Shown: positions 24,082-33,616 of the stretch, piece by piece
Numbering within the stretch: position 1 is the first letter of the stretch
Layout: each line of letters begins with the position of its first letter
Translations under genes and position numbers: made by a program
Assembly (NCBI GenBank): GCA_032251045.1
Contig: JAVVEW010000016.1
Location: 1-42,822 of the forward strand
DNA: 42,822 nucleotides
Reading direction: 5' to 3'
Source: JAVVEW01 sp032251045
Lineage (GTDB): Bacteria; Pseudomonadota; Gammaproteobacteria; Methylococcales; Methylomonadaceae
Notes under the pieces: model-generated
Told to the model about the DNA's origin: nothing
The model's database searches: none
Seen by the model: only the letters and a program-made list of their open reading frames with translations

Positions 24082-26811
24082 TTAGCCTTTTAATTTGGCC
24101 TGTGCGGCCGCCAGCCGGGCGATTGGAATGCGCGGTGCTGAACAGGAGACGTAATCCAGCCCAGCCTGGTGACAAAAGCGAATGGATTCAGGATGCCCGC
24201 CTTGTTCGCCGCAAATGCCGATTTTAAGATCTTCCCGGGTAGCGCGTCCGCCCTGGACGGCCATGCTGATCAGTTTGCCGACGCCTTTAATGTCCAGCGC
24301 CTCGAAAGGATTGTCGGCCAGCAGGCCCGATTCGTTATACAGCGGCAGAAATTTGTTTTCAGCATCTTCGCGGGAAAACGAAAAAGTCGCCTGAGTCAGG
24401 TCGTTGGTACCGAAGGAAAAGAACTCGGCAATCTCGGCCAAGTGCTCGGCGCGGGTGCAAGCCCTGACCGTTTCAATCATGGTGCCAAACTTAAATTGCA
24501 ATGACAGGCCATACTGATGCTCCACTTCCTGGCGAATATCCTCGACAAACTGCTTCACCTTTTTCAATTCCTGAGCGGTAATCACTTGTGGCACCATAAT
24601 TTCCGGGGCAACCGGTTTTTTGTGCTTGATACAAAGCGCCGCCGCCTCCAGTATGGCCCGGATTTGCATCCGGTAAATTTCCGGATACGACATGCCAAGA
24701 CGCACGCCACGGTGGCCCAGCATGGGATTGACTTCGTACAATTCACGCACTTTTTTCAACATCAATTGTTTTTTGGTTAACGCCAAATTGATGTTTTTTT
24801 CGTTCAGATGATTAAAGGGCGTCGGCATCAGCAAACGGTCGCCCAAGCTGTCGAGGGTCACCTGTTGGCCTCTGATGATGGTGCGATATTGAATCAGCGC
24901 GTCGATTTCCTCGTTCAGTTGCTGCTCATTGGGTAAAAATTCGTGCATAGGCGGATCGAGCAGGCGCACCGTGACCGGATATGGTGACATGGCCTCAAAC
25001 AGCTCTCGAAAATCATCGCGCTGAATCGGAAACAATTTGTTCAGCGCATCTTCGCGGGCGCCAGGCGTCTCGGCCAGGATCATATCCACGACCAAGGGTA
25101 ACCGGTCTGCTGCGTTAAACATGCGTTCGGTGCGGCATAGGCCAATGCCGGTCGCACCATAACGGGCCGCCAGGCGTGCGCCTTCCGGGGTATCTACGTT
25201 AGCATGAACTTCCAGCTCGGCAATATCATCAGCCCAACTCAGCAACGTGGTTAATTCGGCGGAGAATTTCGGCTCCACCGTGGCCACTTCACCCAGATAA
25301 ATGCGTCCGGTGCTGCCGTCGATGGTCAAGGTATCGCCCTCCCGGATAAAAAACTCGCCGATGTGCGCACTGCGCGCCTTGACATCGATGCGAATGGTTT
25401 CAGCGCCGGCCACACAGGCCTTGCCCATGCCGCGCGCCACCACGGCCGCGTGTGACGTTTTACCGCCACGACTGGTTAAAATACCTTGCGCGGCAAAAAA
25501 ACCATGAATGTCCTCGGGCTTGGTTTCCTCGCGCAGCAAAATCACTTTTTCGCCACGCCTGCCCTGTATTTCCGCGCTGTCGGCATCAAACACACAGCGC
25601 CCCGAGGCCGCCCCCGGAGACGCGGGCAAGCCCTGGGCAATAAAAGGATTGTCATGATGAGGGTCTAACTGTGGATGCAGTAATTGTTCCAGTTCATCGG
25701 GCGGAATGCGCAGCAAAGCCTGTTCGCGACTGATCAAACCCTCCTCAAACATATCCACCGAGCTTTTGACCATGGCCGCGGCATTCATTTTGCCGTTACG
25801 GGTTTGCAGGCAATACAGCACGCCGCGCTCGATGGTGTACTCGTAGTCCTGCACTTCCTGATAATGGTTTTCCAGTTTGTTACGCAGCTCAACCAGTTCG
25901 CGGTATATGCCCGGCATTTCCTGGGCCAGCTCTTGAATCGGTTTTGGAGTGCGAATGCCCGCCACCACATCTTCACCCTGAGCGTTGACCAGATACTCGC
26001 CATACATTTCGTTATCGCCAGTGCCGGGGTTACGGGTAAAACCGACGCCGGTTGCACAATCATCACCCATGTTGCCAAACACCATGGTCACGACATTGAC
26101 TGCTGTGCCATTGGCCTGCTGAGGTGTGATATTGAATTGACGCCGATAATCGACGGCACGCTTGCCCATCCAGGATAGAAACACCGCCTTGATCGCCAAT
26201 TCCAGTTGCTGGTAAACATCGCCTGGAAACGGCGCGCCGGTTTCCTCCTTGACCACCTGCAGAAACAATTCGCTGATATGGCGTAAATGTTCGGCATCCA
26301 GGCCAATATCCGCTTTAATGCCGGCCTGATGTTTAACCGCGGCAAAATGGGCATCGAATTTCTCATCGTCAATGCCCAGTGCGATTTTACCGAACAGCTG
26401 TATGAATCTGCGATAAGCGTCGTAGGCAAAGCGAGCATCGTCGGTTTGCTCGATCAAGCCGGCTAAGGTTTGCTCATTGAGCCCCAGATTGAGAATGGTG
26501 TCCATCATACCGGGCATGGAAAGCGCCGAACCTGAGCGCACCGACACCAACAGCGGATTATCGCGGCCACCGAAAACCTTACCGGTAGCGTCTTCGACTT
26601 GCTGAATATGCGCCTTGACCTGTGCCAGCAAACCCTCCGGCAAATGGTTGTGTTGCAAAAAGGCAAGGCAAGCCTCGGTGCTGATGACAAAGCCCGGAGG
26701 CACGTTCAAACCAATTTGGGTCATTTCACATAAATTCGCGCCCTTACCGCCGAGTAGCAACTTATTTTTACCATCACCTTCGGTAAACGAATAAACATAG
26801 GTTTGAGTCAT
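24082..26811 (-). CDS. ppdK: Pyruvate, phosphate dikinase
   Basis: Interconverts pyruvate, ATP and phosphate with PEP, AMP and pyrophosphate. The 909 residues have the full three-domain layout: N-terminal ATP-grasp (GGKGANLCEMTQIGLNVPPG; SGSALSMPGMMDTILNLGLN), a swivelling phosphohistidine domain with SRGGKTSHAAVVARGMGKAC, and the C-terminal PEP/pyruvate barrel (GICGEQGGHPESI). It is a marker of pyrophosphate-based, reversible glycolysis such as that of type I methanotrophs. The His and following Ala in GKTSHAAV are the standard catalytic and regulatory context. A regulatory PDRP gene is not seen nearby. Confidence 0.97.
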   Translation of the reverse strand: MTQTYVYSFTEGDGKNKLLLGGKGANLCEMTQIGLNVPPGFVISTEACLAFLQHNHLPEGLLAQVKAHIQQVEDATGKVFGGRDNPLLVSVRSGSALSMPGMMDTILNLGLNEQTLAGLIEQTDDARFAYDAYRRFIQLFGKIALGIDDEKFDAHFAAVKHQAGIKADIGLDAEHLRHISELFLQVVKEETGAPFPGDVYQQLELAIKAVFLSWMGKRAVDYRRQFNITPQQANGTAVNVVTMVFGNMGDDCATGVGFTRNPGTGDNEMYGEYLVNAQGEDVVAGIRTPKPIQELAQEMPGIYRELVELRNKLENHYQEVQDYEYTIERGVLYCLQTRNGKMNAAAMVKSSVDMFEEGLISREQALLRIPPDELEQLLHPQLDPHHDNPFIAQGLPASPGAASGRCVFDADSAEIQGRRGEKVILLREETKPEDIHGFFAAQGILTSRGGKTSHAAVVARGMGKACVAGAETIRIDVKARSAHIGEFFIREGDTLTIDGSTGRIYLGEVATVEPKFSAELTTLLSWADDIAELEVHANVDTPEGARLAARYGATGIGLCRTERMFNAADRLPLVVDMILAETPGAREDALNKLFPIQRDDFRELFEAMSPYPVTVRLLDPPMHEFLPNEQQLNEEIDALIQYRTIIRGQQVTLDSLGDRLLMPTPFNHLNEKNINLALTKKQLMLKKVRELYEVNPMLGHRGVRLGMSYPEIYRMQIRAILEAAALCIKHKKPVAPEIMVPQVITAQELKKVKQFVEDIRQEVEHQYGLSLQFKFGTMIETVRACTRAEHLAEIAEFFSFGTNDLTQATFSFSREDAENKFLPLYNESGLLADNPFEALDIKGVGKLISMAVQGGRATREDLKIGICGEQGGHPESIRFCHQAGLDYVSCSAPRIPIARLAAAQAKLKG

Positions 26812-26873
26812 GTCAGCTCCTTAGCATGGGGTAGGTAAAAATTGTGACCGTTACATCATAGGCTATGCAGCCG

Positions 26874-27803
26874 CTAAGCATCGACAAACACGCCCAGCCA
26901 GGCGGCCACACTGCCAGCCAATGCCGGCAGTGCATAACCGCCTTCCAGGGCCGCGACCAAGCGCCCCTGGGCACAGCGCTGGGCAAGCGCGAGCAGCTGC
27001 TGGGCCAGCCAGGCATAATCATCCTCGGTTAATTGAATATCGCCTAAAGGATCATCTCGATGCGCGTCAAATCCAGCCGACACCAGTATCAATTTCGGGC
27101 CAAAGCGCGCCAGCGCCGGAAACACATGCTGCCGATACACCGCCCTGAACGTGTCGCTGTCGGTGCCCGCCATGAGCGGCAGGTTAATCAAATTGCCCGC
27201 GCCCACCTCATCGCTGCCGCCGGAGCCTGGATACCAAGGCATTTGGTGGGACGAGATATACAACACCTCAGGCTGACGCAGAAATGCCGCTTGCGTGCCG
27301 TTGCCATGATGCACGTCAAAATCGACAATAGCAATGCGCCGCAGGCCATAACAGGCACGAGCATGTTCCGCCGCGATAGCAATGTTATTAAACAGGCAAA
27401 AACCCATGGCGCGTTCCGGCTCGGCATGATGGCCAGGCGGCCTGACCGCACAAAACGCGGTGCGGTCAGGCCCGGCCATGACCTGATCCACCGCCGCGCA
27501 AACACTGGCCACGGCCAGCAATGCCGCCGTCAACGAGTTTTCCGACAGCACGGTATCCGGCTCCAGATGTTGATACCCTGTGGCCGGCGCCAAGGCCTTC
27601 AATTGCGCCAGCAGTGCTGGATGATGTACGCGCAGAATGCGCGAGTCAATATCAGCAGGTAGCGTCGCCTCAACGCGCCGCAGCGCCTGGAAACGGGGCG
27701 CGCTCAGCGCCTGTTCAATCGCCTCTAAGCGCCGGCGCGACTCCGGATGATCGACGCCTGTGTCGTGCAACAAAAAATCAGCATGATGAAAATACCAGAC
27801 CAC
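26874..27803 (-). CDS. Histone deacetylase family hydrolase (acetoin-utilisation type)
   Basis: Zn-dependent amidohydrolase of the arginase/deacetylase superfamily, 309 residues. Active-site blocks are all present: RPPGHHAEPERAMGFCLFNN, DFDVHHGNGTQAAF, SAGFDAHRDDPLG and a closing ALEGGYALPAL. Bacterial members deacetylate small amines or proteins; no substrate is indicated here. The start is GTG at 27801-27803, the only in-frame initiator near the conserved N-terminus. It lies 62 bases before ppdK on the same strand. Confidence 0.93.
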   Translation of the reverse strand: MVWYFHHADFLLHDTGVDHPESRRRLEAIEQALSAPRFQALRRVEATLPADIDSRILRVHHPALLAQLKALAPATGYQHLEPDTVLSENSLTAALLAVASVCAAVDQVMAGPDRTAFCAVRPPGHHAEPERAMGFCLFNNIAIAAEHARACYGLRRIAIVDFDVHHGNGTQAAFLRQPEVLYISSHQMPWYPGSGGSDEVGAGNLINLPLMAGTDSDTFRAVYRQHVFPALARFGPKLILVSAGFDAHRDDPLGDIQLTEDDYAWLAQQLLALAQRCAQGRLVAALEGGYALPALAGSVAAWLGVFVDA

Positions 27804-27907
27804 AAGATCACCATTAAACTCTATAAAATTGACGTATGTTACCGGACTGCCGGAAGCAAGAGCCTATGACTCCCAAACTGACCTGACATTAAGCCCCCCG
27901 TGAACGG

Positions 27908-29284
27908 TTAGGTATCGGTCAAAATCGCCAGCGCTTCGCGCAAATGGCTGACCGGGTGTAACCGCATGCCCTGAATCGGCGTTTTCGGTGCGTTGGCTTT
28001 AGGCACGATGGCGGTTTTGAAGCCATGTTTGGCGGCATCGGCCAAACGCGCCTGGCCATTGGCCACCGGCCTGACCTCGCCATTCAGCCCCAATTCGCCG
28101 AAATACAAGGTATCGAACGGCACCACCTTGTTTTTCAGACTGGATACAATGCTGATGGCGATGGCCAGATCCGAGCTGGTTTCGCTGATTTTAATGCCGC
28201 CCACCACATTGGCGTAGATTTCATCCTGGGCGGTGTTAATGCCGCCATGCCGGCTCAACACCGCCAGAATCAAGGCCAGCCGGTTTTGTTCAAAACCCAC
28301 CGCCAGTCGCCGGGGATTACCGTATTGACAATCGGTGACCAGCGCCTGAATTTCCACCAACAAAGGCCGAGTCCCCTCCCAAAGCACAGTGACCACACTG
28401 CCCGAAGCCGGCTCTTCCGCCCGGTTCAAAAACATCGCCGAAGGGTTTTTCACCTCCTTCAAACCCTGGCTGTCCATGGCGAAAAAACCCAGCTCACCCA
28501 CACTGCCAAAGCGATTTTTATCGGCCCGAAGAATGCGAAAACGCGCATCGTCGGTGGCCGATAAAATCACCTGGGTATCGACAATATGGCTTAACGTCAT
28601 CGGCCCTGCCAGGGATTGATCCTTGGTGACATGACCCACCAGAAACAGCGCCACCCGCCGGGTTTTGGCATAGCGGGTCAATTCGGCGGCGGATTCGCGT
28701 ACCTGGGACACTGAACCTGGCGCCGATTCCGAGCGCTCGGTAAACATCACCTGAATGGAATCGATCACCGCGATATCGGGTTTCAGTTCATCCAGCACCT
28801 GGCAAACGCGATCCACCGACGTTTCAGTCAGCATCTGAAGACGCTCGCGGTTCAGCTGCAAACGCTGAGCGCGCTGGGCAATTTGCTGCAAGGATTCCTC
28901 GCCGGAAACATACAACACTTTACAACCGGCATCGGCCATGCGCGCCAACGCCTGAATTAACAGCGTCGATTTGCCCGCGCCCGGCGCGCCGCCGATCAAC
29001 ACCACGCTGTCCGGCACCATGCCACCGCCCAACACGCGATCGAATTCAGCCAGCCCCGTAGACCAGCGCGGCGATGCTTCGATGACCACCTCCGCCAGCG
29101 ACTGAACTGTCGAGCCGGTACCAGCATAGCCTTGGGCGGTTTTCGGTTCACGTCCGGCAGCCGCAGGCGCTAAGCGAATTTCCTGTAACGTATTCCATTG
29201 GCCGCAGGCATTACATTGCCCGGCCCAGCGCGGATAATCCGCGCCGCATTCCTGGCACACATAAGCACGTTTTGTTTTAGCCAT
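27908..29284 (-). CDS. radA: DNA repair protein RadA
   Basis: RecA-like helicase that promotes branch migration in recombination. The 458 residues have an N-terminal zinc finger (C10, C13, C24, C27), a Walker A GAPGAGKST (99-107), the RadA-specific KNRFG motif (ADKNRFGSVGELGFF), and a C-terminal Lon-protease-like domain. The ribosome binding site AGGAAA precedes the ATG. The TAA stop is the first three bases of the TAACCGTTCAC motif. It heads a same-strand series with the deacetylase and ppdK, but a 104-base gap follows. Confidence 0.97.
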   Translation of the reverse strand: MAKTKRAYVCQECGADYPRWAGQCNACGQWNTLQEIRLAPAAAGREPKTAQGYAGTGSTVQSLAEVVIEASPRWSTGLAEFDRVLGGGMVPDSVVLIGGAPGAGKSTLLIQALARMADAGCKVLYVSGEESLQQIAQRAQRLQLNRERLQMLTETSVDRVCQVLDELKPDIAVIDSIQVMFTERSESAPGSVSQVRESAAELTRYAKTRRVALFLVGHVTKDQSLAGPMTLSHIVDTQVILSATDDARFRILRADKNRFGSVGELGFFAMDSQGLKEVKNPSAMFLNRAEEPASGSVVTVLWEGTRPLLVEIQALVTDCQYGNPRRLAVGFEQNRLALILAVLSRHGGINTAQDEIYANVVGGIKISETSSDLAIAISIVSSLKNKVVPFDTLYFGELGLNGEVRPVANGQARLADAAKHGFKTAIVPKANAPKTPIQGMRLHPVSHLREALAILTDT

Positions 29285-29415
29285 GGGCTTTCCTGTTCAA
29301 AAATGCAAACTGAGTCATACTGCCCGTACCATTATGCCAACATGACAGTAAGCGCGACCCTTTCAAGGCAGAAGCAACCGTCTGTGCGCCCAACATAGAG
29401 ATAGGCGTCGAAGAA

Positions 29416-29444
29416 TTCGTTAAAGTGCTACGTTTAACTATAAT
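29416..29444 (+). promoter_or_regulatory. Candidate promoter of the vioA-like/GT41 operon
   Basis: A perfect -10 TATAAT (29439-29444) lies 17 bases after a weak -35 TTCGTT (29416-29421), about 40 bases upstream of the aminotransferase ATG. Confidence 0.55.
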
Positions 29445-29485
29445 GCTTACCCTGTGCAACCGCTTTAACTGACCCTCATAAACAC

Positions 29486-30595
29486 ATGGCTTCCGATCCC
29501 AAAATCTATGTTACCCAGCCATTACTGCCGCCGCTGGAGGATCTGACTCCGCTATTACAGCAAATCTGGGATAACAAGCGCCTGACCAATGCCGGGCCAT
29601 TTCATCAGCAATTCGAGCAACGCCTGGGTGACTATCTGGGGGTCAAGCATGTTTCATTATTCACCAACGGCACCCTGGCGTTGGTCACCGCCTTGCAAGC
29701 CCTGCGCATTACCGGCGAAGTGATCACCACACCCTACACTTTTGTCGCCACCTGTCACGCACTGAATTGGAATGACATTACCCCGGTGTTTGTCGATATT
29801 GAACCGGGCACATTTAACCTGAACCCTGCTAAAATCGAACAAGCCATCACCCCTGACACATCCGCGATTTTACCGGTGCATTGTTATGGTACGCCCTGCC
29901 GGGTGGAGCAAATCCAGGATATTGCCGACATCTTCGGCCTCAAGGTGATTTACGACGCCGCTCATGCGTTTGCCGTGCGCCATCGAGGACAAAGCGTGCT
30001 CAACGTCGGCGACTTATCGATTTTAAGCTTTCATGCCACCAAAGTATTCAACACCTTCGAAGGCGGCGCCATTATCAGCCCGGACACGAAAACCAAAAAA
30101 CGCATCGACTACCTGAAAAACTTTGGTTTTGCCGATGAAGTGACGGTCATGGCGCCAGGTATCAACGGCAAAATGAGTGAATTCAATGCCGCGCTCGGGT
30201 TGTTGCAGCTTGACCACATCGACCGGGCCCTGGCCGAACGCCGCGTTATCGCCGATCATTACCGGCAAGCGTTAAGCGCTGTAAACGGCATCACCCCAGG
30301 ACTTGAGCACTCCGATAATTACGGCTACTTTCCCATTCTGGTTGGGCCGGATTATCCCTTAAGCCGCGATCAGCTTTGTGCGCATTTGCGCGCACACGGC
30401 GTGATTGCCAGAAAATATTTTTATCCATTGGTTTCCAGCTTTCCGATGTACCGGCACCTTGCCTCGGCAAGGGGCGAAAACCTCCCGAATGCTCAAGCCA
30501 TGGCCGATCAAGTACTATGTTTACCGATTTATCCAGGTCTTGAACACTCCACACAAGTCAACATCATACAACTACTGGCATCGCCTTTTTCATGA
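29486..30595 (+). CDS. DegT/DnrJ/EryC1 sugar aminotransferase, VioA-like
   Basis: PLP-dependent transaminase acting on nucleotide-linked keto sugars. The 369 residues contain the PLP lysine K186 in SFHATKVFNTFEGG and D157 in IYDAAHAF. The whole protein closely follows VioA (dTDP-4-amino-4,6-dideoxyglucose formation) from memory: VTQPLLPPLE, LTNAGPFHQQ, TNGTLALVTALQALRITGEV and APGINGKMSE are shared features. The dTDP-4-keto-6-deoxyglucose substrate is an inference from that likeness; no rmlA/rmlB is in the window. The stop overlaps the GT41 start by 4 bases (ATGA), indicating tight coupling. No ribosome binding site is evident. Confidence 0.88.
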   Translation: MASDPKIYVTQPLLPPLEDLTPLLQQIWDNKRLTNAGPFHQQFEQRLGDYLGVKHVSLFTNGTLALVTALQALRITGEVITTPYTFVATCHALNWNDITPVFVDIEPGTFNLNPAKIEQAITPDTSAILPVHCYGTPCRVEQIQDIADIFGLKVIYDAAHAFAVRHRGQSVLNVGDLSILSFHATKVFNTFEGGAIISPDTKTKKRIDYLKNFGFADEVTVMAPGINGKMSEFNAALGLLQLDHIDRALAERRVIADHYRQALSAVNGITPGLEHSDNYGYFPILVGPDYPLSRDQLCAHLRAHGVIARKYFYPLVSSFPMYRHLASARGENLPNAQAMADQVLCLPIYPGLEHSTQVNIIQLLASPFS

Positions 30596-32517
30596 CTAAA
30601 AATAAAAAACGCAACGCCCGATTGCAAAAAATCCCCTCAAATAACCAACCTAAAGCGGGCCATCAATTTAATAAAGCGATTCAACTGTTCAACAGCGGCC
30701 AACCGGAAAAAGCCAAAAAAATCGTGCAGGCCATTCTTAAAGCCAAGCCGAACCAACCGGAAGCTGTACACCTTTTAGGCGGCATCCTGTTTCAACAAGG
30801 CGACACTGAAAAAGCGCTGGAACTGATTCGCACCGCTATCGATCTGCGCGACGATCAGCATGAATGGCATAAAAACTTAGCTTATATTCTGGCTAAATGC
30901 GAGCGTTATGCCGAAGCCGCACAAGCTGCGTATCACGCCGTTCAACTCAAGCCCGACTACAAAGAAGCTTATTACATTCTCGGTGAAGCGCTGTTTAATC
31001 TTCGTGACCATGACAACGCGATTACTGCCTTTGCCAATGTTTTGCAACAGCAACCCGACAATGCCGCCGCCTATGACCGCCTGTCATCGTGCTTAAATGC
31101 ACAAGGCAAAACCGACCAAGCTATTCATGTTCTCATTACCGCTCTTGAACACTCAGACACTCGTTCCATCGACGACCAGGCACAATTATGTGTCAATCTG
31201 GCAACGCTGTATCACAGAATTGGTTTACTCGATGAAGGGATTCATTTTCTCAATAAGGCGGTGACGCTTGACCCGGAGTCACCGGCAAAACACAGCGCCC
31301 TGATTTCCACGTTAATGTATCGCTACGATTTTGACGAACAAATCTTTGCCAATTATTTACTGTATAACGCTCGGCATTGCTTGCCTTTTGCCTCGGAAAT
31401 CAAAGCGCATGATAATAATCGCGCCCCAGAGCGGAAACTAAAAATTGGCTATGTTTCCGCAGATTTCCACCATCACGCCGTGGCCTTTTATATCAAACCC
31501 ATTTTACAACAGCACAACCGGCAACAATTCAGCATTTATTGTTATTACAACAATACCGTGTCCGATCACGAAACCGATATTATTAAAAGCCTCAGTGATC
31601 ACTGGCGCCCCTGCGTAACGTTAAGCGATATTGACCTTACCGAACAAATTCGCAGCGATGGTATCGATATACTGATTGATTTATCCGGCCATACCGTCGG
31701 CAACCGCCTTCCGGTATTCGCCCGAAAACCGGCGCCACTGCAAATCTCTTTTATCGGCTTTCCAACCACGACCGGATTGACCACCATGGATTACTTCATT
31801 ACCAATGACGGAATGGTCGATGAACAATCTGCGCATTATTTCACCGAAAAATGTATTCAGATTGGAGCCGCGGCACCTTTCAAACCCCCGGAAATATCCC
31901 CGGACATTACCGACCCACCTTGTCTGAGCAAGGGCTATATAACTTTTGCATCTTTTAACCGCTCCTACAAAATAACCGACGCCATGATTGCTCTGTGGAG
32001 TGAAGTGATCAAGAAAACGCCAAACTCCAAAATGCTGGTGCATATTGGCAGCCAGAGTGAAACCGTTGAGGCTTTATATTTAGAACGCTTCAAGAAATAT
32101 GGTGTGGACGCCGAGCGGATTGAGTTTTACCCACTTAAGTCAACCTATGAATATTTTGACGACCATAACAGGGTGGATATTTGTCTGGATACCTTTCCTT
32201 ACAACGGCGCGACCACATCACGCATCAGTGTCTGGATGGGCGTGCCGGTAATTACTCTGAAAGGCGTTTCAGCACAATCGAGAATCTCATCCATTTTATT
32301 AACCAAGCTGGGCTTAAAAGACCTGATTGCCGAAGATGAAGCGCAGTTTGTTGAAATAGCATTAAAATTAGCTCATGACACATCAAGGTTAAGTGAGTTA
32401 AAGCATCACTTACGAGATAGAGTGCGCGCCTCAGGAATAACGGATGAAGCAAACATAACCCAAACACTGGAAGCTATTTTCAGGCAAGCCTGGATGCAAT
32501 GGTGTGCAACAACGTAA
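30592..32517 (+). CDS. TPR-containing O-GlcNAc-transferase-like glycosyltransferase (GT41)
   Basis: 641 residues: a lysine-rich start, tetratricopeptide repeats over about residues 20-250 (for example AVHLLGGILFQQGDTEKALE), then a GT41/SPINDLY-type catalytic region (about 285-635). Signatures include IGYVSADFHHHAVAFYI, DILIDLSGHTVGNRLPVF, FASFNRSYKITDAMI and DICLDTFPYNGATTSRIS. The family transfers GlcNAc or related sugars to Ser/Thr of proteins bound by the TPRs. Coupling to a VioA-like aminotransferase suggests an amino-sugar donor or a joint protein-glycosylation role. Flagellin or a surface protein is a possible target, not shown. The TAA stop starts a TAACCATTCAC motif. Confidence 0.92.
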   Translation: MTKNKKRNARLQKIPSNNQPKAGHQFNKAIQLFNSGQPEKAKKIVQAILKAKPNQPEAVHLLGGILFQQGDTEKALELIRTAIDLRDDQHEWHKNLAYILAKCERYAEAAQAAYHAVQLKPDYKEAYYILGEALFNLRDHDNAITAFANVLQQQPDNAAAYDRLSSCLNAQGKTDQAIHVLITALEHSDTRSIDDQAQLCVNLATLYHRIGLLDEGIHFLNKAVTLDPESPAKHSALISTLMYRYDFDEQIFANYLLYNARHCLPFASEIKAHDNNRAPERKLKIGYVSADFHHHAVAFYIKPILQQHNRQQFSIYCYYNNTVSDHETDIIKSLSDHWRPCVTLSDIDLTEQIRSDGIDILIDLSGHTVGNRLPVFARKPAPLQISFIGFPTTTGLTTMDYFITNDGMVDEQSAHYFTEKCIQIGAAAPFKPPEISPDITDPPCLSKGYITFASFNRSYKITDAMIALWSEVIKKTPNSKMLVHIGSQSETVEALYLERFKKYGVDAERIEFYPLKSTYEYFDDHNRVDICLDTFPYNGATTSRISVWMGVPVITLKGVSAQSRISSILLTKLGLKDLIAEDEAQFVEIALKLAHDTSRLSELKHHLRDRVRASGITDEANITQTLEAIFRQAWMQWCATT

Positions 32518-32595
32518 CCATTCACAGCCACAATGCCGCAGACTTATTGTGGTGATCAACTTCCCCCTATCTATTTCAAAGTGGAATTGAGGGGG
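32515..32595. repeat. TAACCATTCAC plus hairpins between convergent genes
   Basis: TAACCATTCAC (32515-32525) begins on the GT41 stop codon. CCACAAT (32528-32534) pairs with ATTGTGG (32546-32552). C5 (32563-32567) faces G5 (32591-32595), resembling the C-rich/G-rich hairpins at 4341 and 40233. The last element encodes the C-terminus of the sulfotransferase. It may act as a two-way terminator, but no T run is present. Confidence 0.5.
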
Positions 32596-33616
32596 ATCTT
32601 TCAGACTGTGAACGCTGACGATAGCCGTGCAATGCGGTTGCTATTGGCTTGGCATTTTTGACATCTGTTCTGCTTACGGTAAAGTTTTTAGGCCCTATAT
32701 ATTGATATTGCGTGCCTGAAAGCCCTAGTTTTTCCATCAATTGATAATAAAAAGACTCAGGATCGGCGCAGAATGCTTCATATTGAACAATGATTTTTCT
32801 ACGATCATCCACCGCCTCCATACCCTTATCGACAGCCTTATTGATGTAATGAATTTGGCCGCTCGCTTGTTCGATCGGGTCTAAATCCTTTAACTGTTCA
32901 TACTCAGGTATTTTGAATGAGTACCAGGCAGCCTCGCTACCCAGCTGTCTGTTACGGGCCTCCAATACAGAGGCGACATTAGCAACAGGATCACGCTTGA
33001 TCTGAACGAACAGCACTTGTTCAAACAGGCGATCCAGAAACGGGATATTGTAATTAAATAACATGCCCTTAGCCGCAAACGGCTTTTCAAAAACATTCAT
33101 AATGCCGTTCAGTTCCGCTTTCATGGTTGCAACATCCAGGCTTTGCCGTAATTGCCCATCTGACCAGACATCACGGCTTGCATCTGTTAAAAAGCGCCGC
33201 CAGAAATACCAGAACTCATTAGGCGCCAGTACCCCTTGAGTTTTACCATTTTCTGACCTGTATTCAGCTTGTTGAATAAATTCGCCCAACTCATTCCGAA
33301 AGTTATAACGCGGGTCTGTCAGTAATAATTGAATTTTTGCGCCGATAACAGGCGCTTGATAAAAGCGTGATAATAAATTCGTTGGGTAAGATACCATTCC
33401 GGTATTGGCCAGCCATTGCATAAATAGCGTTGTGCCGCTTCTGATCGGCCCCATGAGCAAAATTATCGGAAAGGGCTGCACGTTCTGCATAGGCTCAAGT
33501 ATGGCGTGTTCGGCAAGCCACAATTCTGCATTCAATTCTTTAAGTAAATGCTCAAGCCGACTATTTCGGGAGAAAGGCTCCGTTCGACCTGTTGCCGTAG
33601 AATATTTGCTACTCAT
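32576..33616 (-). CDS. Sulfotransferase family protein
   Basis: 346 residues with a PAPS 5'-phosphosulfate loop, LLMGPIRSGTTLFMQW (G56-T63), and a 3'-phosphate-binding segment VLFVQIKRDPVANVASVLEA. This is the layout of bacterial carbohydrate sulfotransferases. The acceptor is unknown; surface polysaccharide is likely from context. The start overlaps the upstream aminotransferase-like gene by 4 bases (ATGA). The last codons run into the C5/G5 repeat (SPSIPL), so the extreme C-terminus may be repeat-derived. Confidence 0.85.
   Translation of the reverse strand: MSSKYSTATGRTEPFSRNSRLEHLLKELNAELWLAEHAILEPMQNVQPFPIILLMGPIRSGTTLFMQWLANTGMVSYPTNLLSRFYQAPVIGAKIQLLLTDPRYNFRNELGEFIQQAEYRSENGKTQGVLAPNEFWYFWRRFLTDASRDVWSDGQLRQSLDVATMKAELNGIMNVFEKPFAAKGMLFNYNIPFLDRLFEQVLFVQIKRDPVANVASVLEARNRQLGSEAAWYSFKIPEYEQLKDLDPIEQASGQIHYINKAVDKGMEAVDDRRKIIVQYEAFCADPESFYYQLMEKLGLSGTQYQYIGPKNFTVSRTDVKNAKPIATALHGYRQRSQSERSPSIPL

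Noticed and set aside
29277..29459. 60-codon minus-strand frame upstream of radA
   Set aside because: Overlaps the radA start and the intergenic promoter region; no support as a gene.
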